Assembly (NCBI GenBank): GCA_012270555.1
Contig: JAAXIC010000009.1
Coordinates: 1-64,000, forward strand
Reading direction: 5' to 3'
DNA: 64,000 nucleotides
Source of the DNA: Chloroflexota bacterium
GTDB taxonomy: Bacteria; Chloroflexota; UBA11872; VXOZ01
Of the stretch, positions 51,479-60,299 are shown piece after piece. The position numbers and the translations under genes are program-made. Position 1 is the stretch's first letter, and every line of letters begins with the position of its first letter. Under the pieces are notes generated by a model. That model saw nothing but the letters and a program-made list of their open reading frames with translations, ran no database searches and had not been told where the DNA came from.

Positions 51479-51763
51479 GTTATAGAAGGGGCGCCAAGCG
51501 CAGGATCGCAACCTGTCCCGCAGCGAGTCCCAATCGGACTATCACGCCACAGTCAGAACTCCTCCAGTTTTTTCTCCCTGGGGATCGAGCTAGATTGAGA
51601 GGATATATCCTAAAGTCAAGAGTGCTCCTCCGGTCCTCTCTCCAAGGAGAAGGCTAAATTGGGGGGGGAGACTCCTCAAAGTCAAGAGTGCCCTCCGGTT
51701 CCCTCTCCTTGGGGAGAGGGTTAGGGTGAGGGGAAAATCCTCAAGCCAAGAGTGCTGAACTAC
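51479..51763. other. Non-coding gap containing tandem repeats
   Basis: Upstream of alr, 285 bases hold no gene. From 51611 there are two 65-base repeat units and a partial third (see the next entry). The left part (51479-51610) has no clear promoter or frame. Confidence 0.55.
51611..51755. repeat. 65-base tandem repeat, 2.2 copies
   Basis: Units begin TAAAGTCAAGAGTGC (51611), TCAAAGTCAAGAGTGC (51676) and TCAAGCCAAGAGTGC (51741, truncated). Each full unit contains a CCTCTCC...GGAGAGGG-type palindrome related to the REP-like elements at 29371-29650; unit 2 ends TTAGGGTGAGGGG. The 65-base spacing is exact for the first two copies. Confidence 0.7.
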
Positions 51764-52552
51764 TTACTTTCTCACGCCGCTAAGCACGATCTCATGGCGC
51801 GTCAAGAGCAAGTCTTCACCTACCGGCTGAGGGGACAGCCCGGCCAGGTCACCTTCCAGACCGTCCCAGAGCATTTTCCTGGCCGCCTCGCGGTTCTCAT
51901 CGGTCGTATTGGCGGTCGCAAACCACTCGCTGGCCAGCATTTCCCGCTTCAACAAGCGTCCGTCCTGAACGGGACAGCCGATGTCCGCCATCATCTCGCG
52001 CAACTGGCTCTCGCTGAACGCCTGCACATGCGAGTGCCCACGCAATCGTTCCATGCGATTAAAGTACGCGGCTTTCTCAGAGTCCTCAGGCATGCCGAAC
52101 TCACCAATGACCAGCCGTCCGCCCGGCGCGAGCACACGCGCCATTTCCTCCATGGCCGGAATGGCGTGGGTGAAGTGATGGACGCTAAAGCGGCACGTAA
52201 CGATGCCAAACATGCCATCAGAAAACGGGAGTCGTGTCGCATCGGCGGCAGCCAAGGCGATGTGTGTTCCATTGGCGCCGGTGCCATCGGTCTCCTGCTG
52301 CTCCATAGCCCGAGCCAGCATAGCGGCGGTGAAGTCAACGCCGATCACCGAGCCGCTCCCCGTAATCTCCGCGGCAAGAGCGAATGCAACCAAGCCGGTC
52401 CCGGTCGCCACGTCAAGCGCCATCGTATTGGGCCCTGGAGCAGCTAAGGCGACCATCACCTCCACCGTATCTCCCTGCCCGCCCGTATAAGTTGCCGCGC
52501 GCTCGGTAAAGTGCTGCCGGACGTCCTGATCCGACGGTGCTCGCTCAGACAT
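51764..52552 (-). CDS. Class I SAM-dependent methyltransferase
   Basis: This 262-residue Rossmann-fold methyltransferase of the UbiE/Methyltransf_11 type has the SAM motif I MALDVATGTGLVAFALA, motif II-like VIGVDFTAAML and a post-motif RFSVHHFTHAIPAMEEMAR. The N-terminus RQHFTERAATYTGGQGDT is also typical. The substrate is unknown; small-molecule or quinone-like methylation is possible. GGGAGA lies six bases before the ATG. It is upstream of the tandem repeats on the minus strand. Confidence 0.85.
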   Translation of the reverse strand: MSERAPSDQDVRQHFTERAATYTGGQGDTVEVMVALAAPGPNTMALDVATGTGLVAFALAAEITGSGSVIGVDFTAAMLARAMEQQETDGTGANGTHIALAAADATRLPFSDGMFGIVTCRFSVHHFTHAIPAMEEMARVLAPGGRLVIGEFGMPEDSEKAAYFNRMERLRGHSHVQAFSESQLREMMADIGCPVQDGRLLKREMLASEWFATANTTDENREAARKMLWDGLEGDLAGLSPQPVGEDLLLTRHEIVLSGVRK

Positions 52553-52776
52553 GAATAATCTCCCTTAAGTTCCCTTATGTAAAGAACCGCACCACGATTA
52601 GGTGCGTCCACGCATAGATGCCTCGCTAGAGTACCCTTGCTATCTCCGGCGTCCTCAGCATGACGCCATGCGCTTGAAGTGCTGGCTCTAGCCTATCACG
52701 GCTCCACAGTCACGTCAGCCACCACCGTATGTTCCCGGTGGGTCTCGCTATGACGTAACGCGTTCGAACGGACAGG

Positions 52777-53655
52777 CTACGTCGCGTCCACCAGCTTCCT
52801 CTGCTCGTCGGACAGAAAGGGCGGAACGGCTGCGCGCGCGTTTGCCTCAAGCTCCTCCGTGTTCATCACGCCGGTAATGCACGTCGCCACGTGCGGATGG
52901 GAGAGCACGTACTTGATAGCGGCTGCGTGCAGCGACTCAACCGGCGGTTTGACGAGCGCTTCTGTCAGGCGTTCGACAGCCGCAGGGTCCTGAAAGAGGC
53001 GTCCGGAGGCGAAGGGCGACCGCGCCAAGACGCCAACCCCTTTTTCCGCGCAGAGGGGAAAGAGCTCTGCCGCCGCCTCTTGCAGCGCCACGCTGTACGA
53101 CACTTCCACTACTTCCGCATGCCCTCTCTTCACGGCTTCCAAACAGGCGGGAACGGATGAAGAAATCCCGATGCTGCGCACCTTGCCTGCCTGCTTCAGC
53201 TCGCGCAAGGTCTCCCAGGGCTCCTCGCGCTTGACCACGTCCACCGGTGGATCGTGCAAAAGGTACGCGTCGATGTAGTCGGTCTGCATGCGCCGCAGGC
53301 TCAACTCGCATTCGTGGCGGAGGTACCACGGCTCGTAGCATTGCGGCTGCGGCGCGTCACGGTTCAGAAAGAGCATCTGCGCGCCATCGATGCCTACCAG
53401 ATAGCCGGCTTTCGTCACAATCACCGTCTCTTGGCGCCGCCCGCGAAATGCTTCGCCCAAGATTACCTCCGACCGGCCGTTGCCGTATGCGTCCGAGGCA
53501 TCATAGGTTGTGATACCTAAATCGAGGGCACGGTGCAGGATTGTGACGCCGTCTTCGGCATCCATCGGTCCCCACCACAATCCGCCCATTTCCCAGGTGC
53601 CAAGCGCAAGAGCCGAGACATCGATGCCAGTTGCACCTAATTTGCGCAATTCCAT
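52777..53655 (-). CDS. Aldo/keto reductase
   Basis: The 292-residue (alpha/beta)8 oxidoreductase begins MELRKLGATGIDVSALALGT and has the AKR catalytic residues: Asp and Tyr in YDASDAYGNG, Lys in IVTKAGYL and His in YLLHDPPVD. The SSVPACLEAVKRG and RSPFASGRLF segments agree with the family. NADPH-dependent reduction of a carbonyl is expected; the substrate is unknown. GAGGAGG lies six bases before the ATG. It is divergent from the GMC cluster. Confidence 0.88.
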   Translation of the reverse strand: MELRKLGATGIDVSALALGTWEMGGLWWGPMDAEDGVTILHRALDLGITTYDASDAYGNGRSEVILGEAFRGRRQETVIVTKAGYLVGIDGAQMLFLNRDAPQPQCYEPWYLRHECELSLRRMQTDYIDAYLLHDPPVDVVKREEPWETLRELKQAGKVRSIGISSSVPACLEAVKRGHAEVVEVSYSVALQEAAAELFPLCAEKGVGVLARSPFASGRLFQDPAAVERLTEALVKPPVESLHAAAIKYVLSHPHVATCITGVMNTEELEANARAAVPPFLSDEQRKLVDAT

Positions 53656-53976
53656 GCGTAGCCTCCTCTATCCCGTTCTATTCAATCCAATGGTAGCCAC
53701 TGCAATTTCACTGCAAGTAGTATACGTGAGACTGACAACGAGAGTTCCCCACACTGCACTCACCACTCATTGATACCTTGCCGGACTGCCGCCAGAGTCG
53801 ACTCAAGCTCACGTATCCCTGTGTACCTCCGCAGCACCCATTCCCTAGTTCTGTGGATTCTGTTACACTTGCACCACTTGCGATACGAGGCGGAACTGAC
53901 AGGTCGGTATCACGCCTGCCGGTCTGACAAGACACCGGCCTCTGTCCAATCGCGAATCTTGCAAAGGAGCGTCATC
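53656..53976. other. Divergent promoter region, aldo/keto reductase and GMC genes
   Basis: This 321-base gap separates two divergent genes. It contains several AT-rich words and a small hairpin, GCCGGT with ACCGGC near 53920-53945. I find no well-spaced promoter pair. The open frame that continues back to 53770 on the + strand is treated as non-coding. Confidence 0.4.
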
Positions 53977-55593
53977 TTGGCGCCAACAAACGCAATGGCA
54001 GACGTATTGATCATCGGCGCCGGTGCTTCCGGCGCGGCGGCAGCGTGGTCGCTGGCGTCGGGTGGCCTTGACGTGGTGTGCCTCGAGCAAGGCGATTGGG
54101 TCGATCCCACCGATTACCCGCACTCAAGCCCGGACTGGGAGTTGCACCGGCAGACCGACTTCGCCAAGGACCCCAACGTGCGGCAGCGGCCGGAAGATTA
54201 CCCGCTCAACAACGACGATACGCCCATCGTGCCGCTCATGTTCAATGCCGTCGGTGGCAGCACAATCCATTGGAGCGGCCACTTTCCCCGCTTTCGGCCG
54301 TCCGACTTCCGCGTAAAGACGCTGGACGGCGTCGCCGACGACTGGCCTATAACGTATTGGGACCTCGCGCCGTACTACGAGCAAAATGACGCCAACGTCG
54401 GTGTTTCGGGGCTAAGTGGCGATCCCGCCAATCCCGAGCGCACGCCCCGCCAAACGCCGCCGCTCGGTCTTGATACCGCCACCAAAACCTATATTCGCGG
54501 CTTAGAAGAACTCGGCTGGCACTGGTGGCCGACGGACAACGCCATCATAACCGCGCCCTTTGGCGAGGGGCGGCAAGCGTGTAACTACTGCGGGCCGTGC
54601 GACATGGGGTGTCCCATCGGCGCGATTTCCAGCGCGCACGTGACCTACTGGCCAGCGGCGCTGGCCCAAGGAGTGCGCCTCATCACCCGCGCCCGTGTGC
54701 GCGAAGTCACGGTCGACCGGCGCGGCCGTGCCAGTGGCGCAGTCTACTATACTGCCGACGGCGGCATTGACCAGCTACACGCGCGGGTCGTCATCGTTGC
54801 GTGCAACGGCGTCGGCACGCCGCGGCTGCTTCTCAACTCAGTGTCCAGTCTCTTCCCACACGGCCTCGCAAACTCAAGCGGCCTGGTCGGCACCAATCTC
54901 ATGTTTCATCCCGTGACCTTTGTGACCGGCGTTTTTTCCGATCCGATCAACGGTTACGTGGGCCCGCTCGGCATGGTTCTTCACAGTCAGGAATTCTACG
55001 AGACTGACACCGGCAGAGGCTATGTGCGTGGATTTCAAATCCAGATGGGCCGTGAAAGCGGCCCGCTCTCCACTGCCCTTGGCAACTTTCCCGGGGAAAA
55101 GGTGCCCTGGGGCGCAGACCACCATCGCGTGCAGCGCGAGCTCAGCGCGCACACACTCACGGCTGCCGTCATGATCGAAGACCTGCCCGAGGCGCACAAT
55201 CGCGTTGAAATCGATGCCACCCTGACGGACAGCAGTGGCATTCCGGCGCCGAGAATTGTGTATGAAGTGAGTGAAAACAGCAGACGGTGTCTGGATTACG
55301 CCATCGCGCGGGGGCGAGACCTCTTGGATGCCGCAGGCGCCACGCAGATCATAGGTCAACCAATCACGCGAGAGACCGGCTGGCACCTGATGGGCACCGC
55401 GCGCATGGGCGACGATCCCGCAAACTCCGTAGTGAATGGGCACGGCCAAGCCCATGATGTCCCCAATCTATTTATCATCGATGGCAGCCTCTTTGTCACG
55501 TCCGCCGCAGTCAATCCTACGAGCACAATTCAAGCCCTGGCGCTTTACGTCTCCGACTGGCTGAAGCAGAATTTCCGTGATGTGGCATCGTGA
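53977..55593 (+). CDS. GMC family oxidoreductase, first of a tandem pair
   Basis: The 538-residue flavoenzyme has the FAD motif DVLIIGAGASGAAAAWSLAS near its start, then a Cys cluster NYCGPCDMGCP (about residue 205) and the C-terminal catalytic segment TGWHLMGTARMGDDP with SAAVNPTSTIQALAL (His and Asn of GMC enzymes). No twin-arginine or other signal is seen, unlike periplasmic gluconate dehydrogenase large subunits. The start is TTG at 53977: AAAGGAG (53963-53969) precedes it by seven bases, and the paralogue shows the same arrangement. It probably oxidises an alcohol or sugar acid; the electron acceptor may be the small partner at 57459. Confidence 0.85.
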   Translation: MAPTNAMADVLIIGAGASGAAAAWSLASGGLDVVCLEQGDWVDPTDYPHSSPDWELHRQTDFAKDPNVRQRPEDYPLNNDDTPIVPLMFNAVGGSTIHWSGHFPRFRPSDFRVKTLDGVADDWPITYWDLAPYYEQNDANVGVSGLSGDPANPERTPRQTPPLGLDTATKTYIRGLEELGWHWWPTDNAIITAPFGEGRQACNYCGPCDMGCPIGAISSAHVTYWPAALAQGVRLITRARVREVTVDRRGRASGAVYYTADGGIDQLHARVVIVACNGVGTPRLLLNSVSSLFPHGLANSSGLVGTNLMFHPVTFVTGVFSDPINGYVGPLGMVLHSQEFYETDTGRGYVRGFQIQMGRESGPLSTALGNFPGEKVPWGADHHRVQRELSAHTLTAAVMIEDLPEAHNRVEIDATLTDSSGIPAPRIVYEVSENSRRCLDYAIARGRDLLDAAGATQIIGQPITRETGWHLMGTARMGDDPANSVVNGHGQAHDVPNLFIIDGSLFVTSAAVNPTSTIQALALYVSDWLKQNFRDVAS

Positions 55594-55845
55594 GCACGCT
55601 GGCAGGATGTGGTGTCACCGGCCTGCGCGTCGGATGACTCGCTGGCTGTGTTGGCACGAGAGTGTGCGGTGGGGTTCAAAAGAGTATCCCTTGAATTTGC
55701 CTGCCTTAGAGGGTGCTGTTCACTTAGCAAAGATATGCACGCCTTTAGGGCCTTTGTTCTGATCTCCGCCAAAGATGAGGCAACACGAAGAAGGTGGATT
55801 TGACCAATTCATTGCTAATTGCAGCACATGCTGAGGAGCGCAGTC

Positions 55846-57459
55846 TTGGCACCCGATCGTGACGTGGCGGATGTCTTGATCATCGGCGCCGGCGCTTCCG
55901 GGGCTGCGGCAGCGTGGTCGCTGGCATCCGGCGGGCTCGCTGTCGTCTGCTTGGAGCAAGGAGATTGGATCGATCCCACCGACTACCCTCACCACCGCCC
56001 GGACTGGGAACTGCATCGCCAAACCGATTTCGCCAAAGACCCTAACGTCCGGCAGCGGCCGGAGGACTACCCGCTCAATAACGACGATTCGCCCATCGTG
56101 CCGCTGATGTTCAACGCCGTCGGTGGCAGTACGGTCCACTGGAGCGGCCACTTCCCACGCTTTCGGCCGTCCGACTTCCGCGTAAAGACGCTGGATGACG
56201 TTGCCGACAACTGGCCGCTGACGTATTGGGACCTGGAGCCGTACTACGAGGAGAATGACGCCAACATTGGCGTATCGGGGTTGGAGGGCGATCCCAGCGG
56301 CCCGCCGCGCTTGCCCCGGCAGACACCGCCGCTTGGCCTGGACGCTGCCGCCAAAACGTACATTCGCGGCTTGAAGAAGCTGGGCTGGCATTGGTGGCCG
56401 ACCGAGAACGCCCTCATCACCGCGCCCTTTGGTGAAGTGCGGCAAGTGTGCAACTACTGTGGGCCTTGCGACATGGGCTGCCCGCGGGGAGCAATGTCGA
56501 GCGCCCACGTGACCTACTGGCCGGCCGCTTTGGCCAAGGGGGCGCGTCTCATCACCCGTGCCCGCGTGCGCGAAATCACAGTTGACCGGCGCGGCCGCGC
56601 CAGCGGCGCCGTCTACTACACACCGGACGGCGGCATCGCACAGCAACGCGCGCGGGTCGTTATTGTCGCATGCAACGGAGTCGGCACACCTCGCCTGCTC
56701 CTAAACTCTGTTTCCAGTCTCTTTCCGCACGGTCTCGCCAATTCAAACGGCCTGGTCGGCACCCACCTCATGTTTCACCCTATCGCCTTCGTAAGCGGTG
56801 TCTTTCCCGATAGGGTCGATGGGCATGCGGGACCCGTCGGTCTGCTCTTGCATTGCCACGAATTCTACGAGACCGACTTGAGTCGGGGTTTCGTGCGCGG
56901 CATCAAGATTCAGCTATGCCGCGAAAGCGGCCCGCTCTCCACCGCCCTCGGGCACTTCCCAGGTGAAGCAGTGCCCTGGGGAGCCGCCCACCATCGCGTG
57001 CAACGCGAGCGCAGCGCTCACATGCTGGCCATCGCCATCATGGTCGAAGACTTGCCGGAGCCGCACAATCGCGTTTCGCTCGATCCAAAACTAGCGGATG
57101 GCAACGACATTCCGGCGCCCAAAGTTTCGTATACCGTCAGCGAGAACAGCCGCAAGGCCCTTGACTTCGGCATCGCGCGGGCGCGAGAACTGCTGGAAGC
57201 CGCGGGCGCCACAGAGATCATGCACCAAGCGCTTGCCCGCAACTCAGGCTGGCATCTCATGGGCACGGCGCGCATGGGCGACGATCCTGGCAATTCGGTC
57301 GTAGACCGCTACGGACGGGCCCACGACGTCCCAAACCTCTTTATCATCGACGGCAGCATCTTTGTCACCTCGGCCGCAGTGAACCCCACCAGCACCATTC
57401 AGGCCCTTGCCCTTTACGTTTCGGATTGGCTGAAGCATAATCTCCGTGAGGTAGCATAA
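55846..57459 (+). CDS. GMC family oxidoreductase, second of a tandem pair
   Basis: This 537-residue paralogue of the preceding gene is almost identical over long stretches (both carry PNVRQRPEDYPLNNDD and SGHFPRFRPSDFRVKTL). FAD, Cys-cluster (NYCGPCDMGCP) and catalytic motifs are intact. The start is TTG at 55846 after a GAGGAG-type site (55833-55838), mirroring the first copy; the family-like ADVLIIGAGASG follows. The stop overlaps the start of the gluconate-dehydrogenase-like partner by one base. Divergence is greatest in the N-terminal 20 residues and a 30-residue central loop. Recent duplication is likely. Confidence 0.86.
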   Translation: MAPDRDVADVLIIGAGASGAAAAWSLASGGLAVVCLEQGDWIDPTDYPHHRPDWELHRQTDFAKDPNVRQRPEDYPLNNDDSPIVPLMFNAVGGSTVHWSGHFPRFRPSDFRVKTLDDVADNWPLTYWDLEPYYEENDANIGVSGLEGDPSGPPRLPRQTPPLGLDAAAKTYIRGLKKLGWHWWPTENALITAPFGEVRQVCNYCGPCDMGCPRGAMSSAHVTYWPAALAKGARLITRARVREITVDRRGRASGAVYYTPDGGIAQQRARVVIVACNGVGTPRLLLNSVSSLFPHGLANSNGLVGTHLMFHPIAFVSGVFPDRVDGHAGPVGLLLHCHEFYETDLSRGFVRGIKIQLCRESGPLSTALGHFPGEAVPWGAAHHRVQRERSAHMLAIAIMVEDLPEPHNRVSLDPKLADGNDIPAPKVSYTVSENSRKALDFGIARARELLEAAGATEIMHQALARNSGWHLMGTARMGDDPGNSVVDRYGRAHDVPNLFIIDGSIFVTSAAVNPTSTIQALALYVSDWLKHNLREVA

Positions 57460-57959
57460 TGAGCGAACAACACCAAGACTGTGAAATCCTTGCCGCGCAT
57501 CAAGTTGCTCTCTTAGCGGCAATTCAAAACCGGCTGATTCCGTCCCAGGACGAGATGCCGGGCGCCGGCGATGCTGGGTGTGCCCAGACGGTCGATCGCT
57601 TCCTCAAAGAGCGCCCTGCCCTGCGCCGCCCCATTTTTGCCGCTCTCAACGCTGTTGAAGCAGCAGCCGGCGAATGTGCTCAAGCATCCGCTGCCGACGA
57701 AGCGTCCACGCACGTTGGGTTTCTCGCGCTCGCGGATACTGAACGAGATGCAGTGCTGCGTGCTGTAGAAGCGGCGCAGCCGGATCTCTTTCGCACGCTG
57801 GTGAACCAGACGTACTCCGCCTACTATACGAACCCCGCCGTACTGCTCATTCTGGGTTGGAATCCACCGCAGCCGGAGGGGCATCCCACGCCGCCGCCCT
57901 TTGATGAAGCGCTGCTCGAAAACGTGAAGCAACGCGGCAAACTCTGGCGGGATGCCTGA
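57459..57959 (+). CDS. Gluconate 2-dehydrogenase subunit 3-like protein
   Basis: The 166-residue protein fits the Gluconate_2-dh3 family: LLAAIQNRLIPSQDEMPGAG near the start, then helical segments and LVNQTYSAYYTNPAVLLIL followed by GWNPPQPEGHP near the end. In other bacteria this subunit accompanies a GMC-type catalytic subunit and a cytochrome, often with a twin-arginine signal. Here no signal is seen, like the GMC partners. The one-base overlap with the second GMC gene (TAATG) supports a stoichiometric complex. Confidence 0.85.
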   Translation: MSEQHQDCEILAAHQVALLAAIQNRLIPSQDEMPGAGDAGCAQTVDRFLKERPALRRPIFAALNAVEAAAGECAQASAADEASTHVGFLALADTERDAVLRAVEAAQPDLFRTLVNQTYSAYYTNPAVLLILGWNPPQPEGHPTPPPFDEALLENVKQRGKLWRDA

Positions 57960-57973
57960 ATCATCGTCATCTT

Positions 57974-59680
57974 TTAGGAAGACTCCCAGTGGCGGTAGAA
58001 CAGCGAGCGGCGCTCGCCGACCAGAAGCTCCAATTCGTCTCCGTGAATGTCGTATCTTTGAAAGACGTGTTGGATCACCTCCACGCCCGCCTCGAATTCC
58101 GGCTGCACGACGTCGGAAGCTCCCGCAGCGCGCAGTCTCTGAATTGACTCCTGGCTCCCTGCCCGCGCGATTATGTCCAGCGCTGGATTGAGTATGCGCG
58201 CGTGGCGCACCGCGAGTTCCGCCGCGACGTCATCGTGCACGAGCACCGCCAAGAGCGACGCCTCCTCAAGCCGTGCGTGCTCAAGGACCGCAGGGCTGCC
58301 CGCATCGCCATACACCACCGGCACGCCCTTCTCTCTGAGTTCGCGTACCGTCAGCGGGTTGTATTCCACGACGACGTAGTGGATGTTTCGCAGATCGAGC
58401 GCATCGGCTAGCTCCCGCCCGACGCGGCCAAAACCGCAAATCACCGCATGCTCGCGAAACAGACCTTCCCAATAGGGAGCCATATCCGGTTCCGCGAACC
58501 GTCTGCCAATGAGCGGCAACGCCCGGAGGACCCGGAGCAGCAGCGGTTCCAGCAGCAAGAGAAACGGCGTCAAGAAAATGCTTATGAGCGCCGTGCTGAT
58601 GACGAGATTGAAGATGCTGTCCGGCAACGCTCCCGCACCAACGCTGACCTGCGCCAGCACAAAGGAAAACTCACCCACCTGCCCCAAGCTCAGCGCGGCA
58701 CAAACCGCGGCATGCGCCGGCACGCGCAGCATGAGGAGCAGAATAACCAGGATTGTCACTTTGCCCAGTACCGCCCCGGCCACAGTAAAGCCCACCGCTC
58801 CCAGATTGTTGAAGAGCCACACGGGATCGAACAGCATACCCACCGATACAAAGAAGAGCGACGCGAACAGGTCGCGCAATGGCACAATTTCCGCCACCAC
58901 TTGCGTGCGAAACTCCGACTCCGCCATGACAAGCCCAGCCAGAAAAGCGCCAAACGCGAGCGAAAGGCCGACGAACTGCGTGAGGAAAGCGGTGCCCAGC
59001 GCGATGGCCACCACGGAGAGGATGAGGAGTTCGCGTGACTCACCATGGGCGATGTGCGTAAGCAGCCAATGTGCGACCCGCGCGCCGATGAAATACGCCC
59101 CCAGGCAGACCGCAGCGGCTTTGCCGACAAGCAAGACCAGATCGAAAGCCAGATTCTCTCCTCCCACTGCCAACGCCGGGAGCATGACGACCATTGGCAC
59201 CACCGCGATATCTTGCAGGATGAGAATGCCAACCGCGATGCGGCCGTGCAGCGCCTGCAACTCCCCGCGGGTCATGAGAACTTTGATGACCACCACCGTG
59301 CTCGAGAGGGCAACGAGCGCGCCGAGCAAGACTCCCTGCGTGAAGGTGAGACCCAGAAATCGCCCTACGACAGGGCCGACGCACATCGTTAGCGCAATCT
59401 GCCCAATCCCCCCAAGCACGACGATGCGTCCCAGGCGGCGCAGTTCGCGCAGAGAGAACTCCGCGCCCACGGCAAAGAGCAGAAACATCACGCCGATCTC
59501 AGCCAGCACTTGCACGTCGTGCTGATCAACCTGCAGCACAGGATTTAGCGGCCCAATCGCGATCCCCGCAACCAAGTATCCCAGAATTACCGGTAAACCC
59601 AAACGTTGCGCTATGAGACCCAGTAAAAAGGCCGCGAGCACGGCGAGGGAAAGACTTAGGACTAATGAAACGTCCGGCAC
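57974..59680 (-). CDS. CPA2 monovalent cation/proton antiporter with RCK domain
   Basis: The 568-residue membrane protein has an N-terminal half of about 12 hydrophobic segments (Kef/YbaL-like: LGYLVAGIAIGPLNPVL, EIGVMFLLFAVGAEFSLREL, with the pore Asp/Glu region) and a C-terminal TrkA-N/RCK domain (about 425-545) with HAVICGFGRVGRELADAL and DAGSPAVLEHARL. It exchanges K+ or Na+ for protons; ligand binding to the RCK domain normally controls it. GTG at 59680 is preferred because AGGAGC lies seven bases upstream. It converges with the GMC-cluster operon. Confidence 0.88.
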   Translation of the reverse strand: MPDVSLVLSLSLAVLAAFLLGLIAQRLGLPVILGYLVAGIAIGPLNPVLQVDQHDVQVLAEIGVMFLLFAVGAEFSLRELRRLGRIVVLGGIGQIALTMCVGPVVGRFLGLTFTQGVLLGALVALSSTVVVIKVLMTRGELQALHGRIAVGILILQDIAVVPMVVMLPALAVGGENLAFDLVLLVGKAAAVCLGAYFIGARVAHWLLTHIAHGESRELLILSVVAIALGTAFLTQFVGLSLAFGAFLAGLVMAESEFRTQVVAEIVPLRDLFASLFFVSVGMLFDPVWLFNNLGAVGFTVAGAVLGKVTILVILLLMLRVPAHAAVCAALSLGQVGEFSFVLAQVSVGAGALPDSIFNLVISTALISIFLTPFLLLLEPLLLRVLRALPLIGRRFAEPDMAPYWEGLFREHAVICGFGRVGRELADALDLRNIHYVVVEYNPLTVRELREKGVPVVYGDAGSPAVLEHARLEEASLLAVLVHDDVAAELAVRHARILNPALDIIARAGSQESIQRLRAAGASDVVQPEFEAGVEVIQHVFQRYDIHGDELELLVGERRSLFYRHWESS

Positions 59681-59979
59681 GACGGTGCTCCTGCACTACC
59701 CATAGACAGCACGCAGTCTCAGCACAGGTCTGGGAGAGCTACGGCAGAGTTCACAATGCGGTTACTCGTGTCATCATGGTACCAGACAGTCACTGCCAAC
59801 AAAGGCTCACGCCTATTCGCGTCATAGCCAAAGGCTTCTTAGGCCGACCATAGCAAAGAGTGACCGGCATGTGTCGTGGAAAGACAGACTGGCATTGCCA
59901 ACCTAGCGAGAAGCTGCTATACTCTTTGGCGGACGATGAAGTCTGGGACAGGCGTTCAAAGCAAAGATTGGAGTGAGCG

Positions 59980-60204
59980 ATGGGCTTCCTGGATGCATTG
60001 TTTGGCAAGAAGAAGTCAGGTGGCGGCGTCCGGACGACAGTCAAGGTCGGCCCGGGGGAAACCCTTGAAGACATCGCGCAACGCGAGTATGGCGATGCCA
60101 ACAAGTGGGATGTGATCTTCCAGAAGAACAAGTGGCGCTTCGATGGCGAAGACCCGAAGACGATCTATCCCGGCATGGATCTCGACATTCCTGAGATAGA
60201 CTAG
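59980..60204 (+). CDS. Small LysM domain protein
   Basis: This 74-residue cytosolic-type protein starts MGFLDALFGKKKSGGGVR and carries one LysM motif (GETLEDIAQREYGDANKWDV, with IFQKNKWRF and IYPGMDLDI). It resembles the small BON/LysM proteins. LysM modules bind N-acetylglucosamine-containing polymers, but it has no signal peptide, so peptidoglycan binding outside the cell is not expected. GGAG lies six bases before the ATG. A terminator follows 40 bases downstream. The 299 bases upstream are non-coding. Confidence 0.82.
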   Translation: MGFLDALFGKKKSGGGVRTTVKVGPGETLEDIAQREYGDANKWDVIFQKNKWRFDGEDPKTIYPGMDLDIPEID

Positions 60205-60240
60205 GATCAGCCGCTCACTGATCCGCTAAAACCAGCGAGA

Positions 60241-60280
60241 AGAGGGGTATCGGCGCAATGCGCCGATACCCCTTGTGTTT
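60241..60280. terminator. Bidirectional terminator hairpin
   Basis: GGGGTATCGGCGC (60244-60256) pairs perfectly with GCGCCGATACCCC (60260-60272), a 13-bp stem (14 with A60243-T60273) and a 3-base loop, followed by TTGTGTTT. It can serve the LysM gene and, on the other strand, the isomerase-like gene that ends at 60300. Confidence 0.8.
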
Positions 60281-60299
60281 AATGCGTTTTCAACCGTCC

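Noticed and set aside
51611-51755. CRISPR array
   Set aside because: The repeat units are 65 bases with no spacers of regular unique sequence and no cas genes nearby.
53770-53976. Upstream extension of the first GMC gene
   Set aside because: The extension encodes an atypical peptide, and a ribosome-binding site with a TTG start fits the family N-terminus and matches the paralogue.
58509-59525. A 338-residue open frame on the + strand
   Set aside because: It is antisense to the CPA2 antiporter and composed of low-complexity Ser/Thr/Arg-rich sequence.
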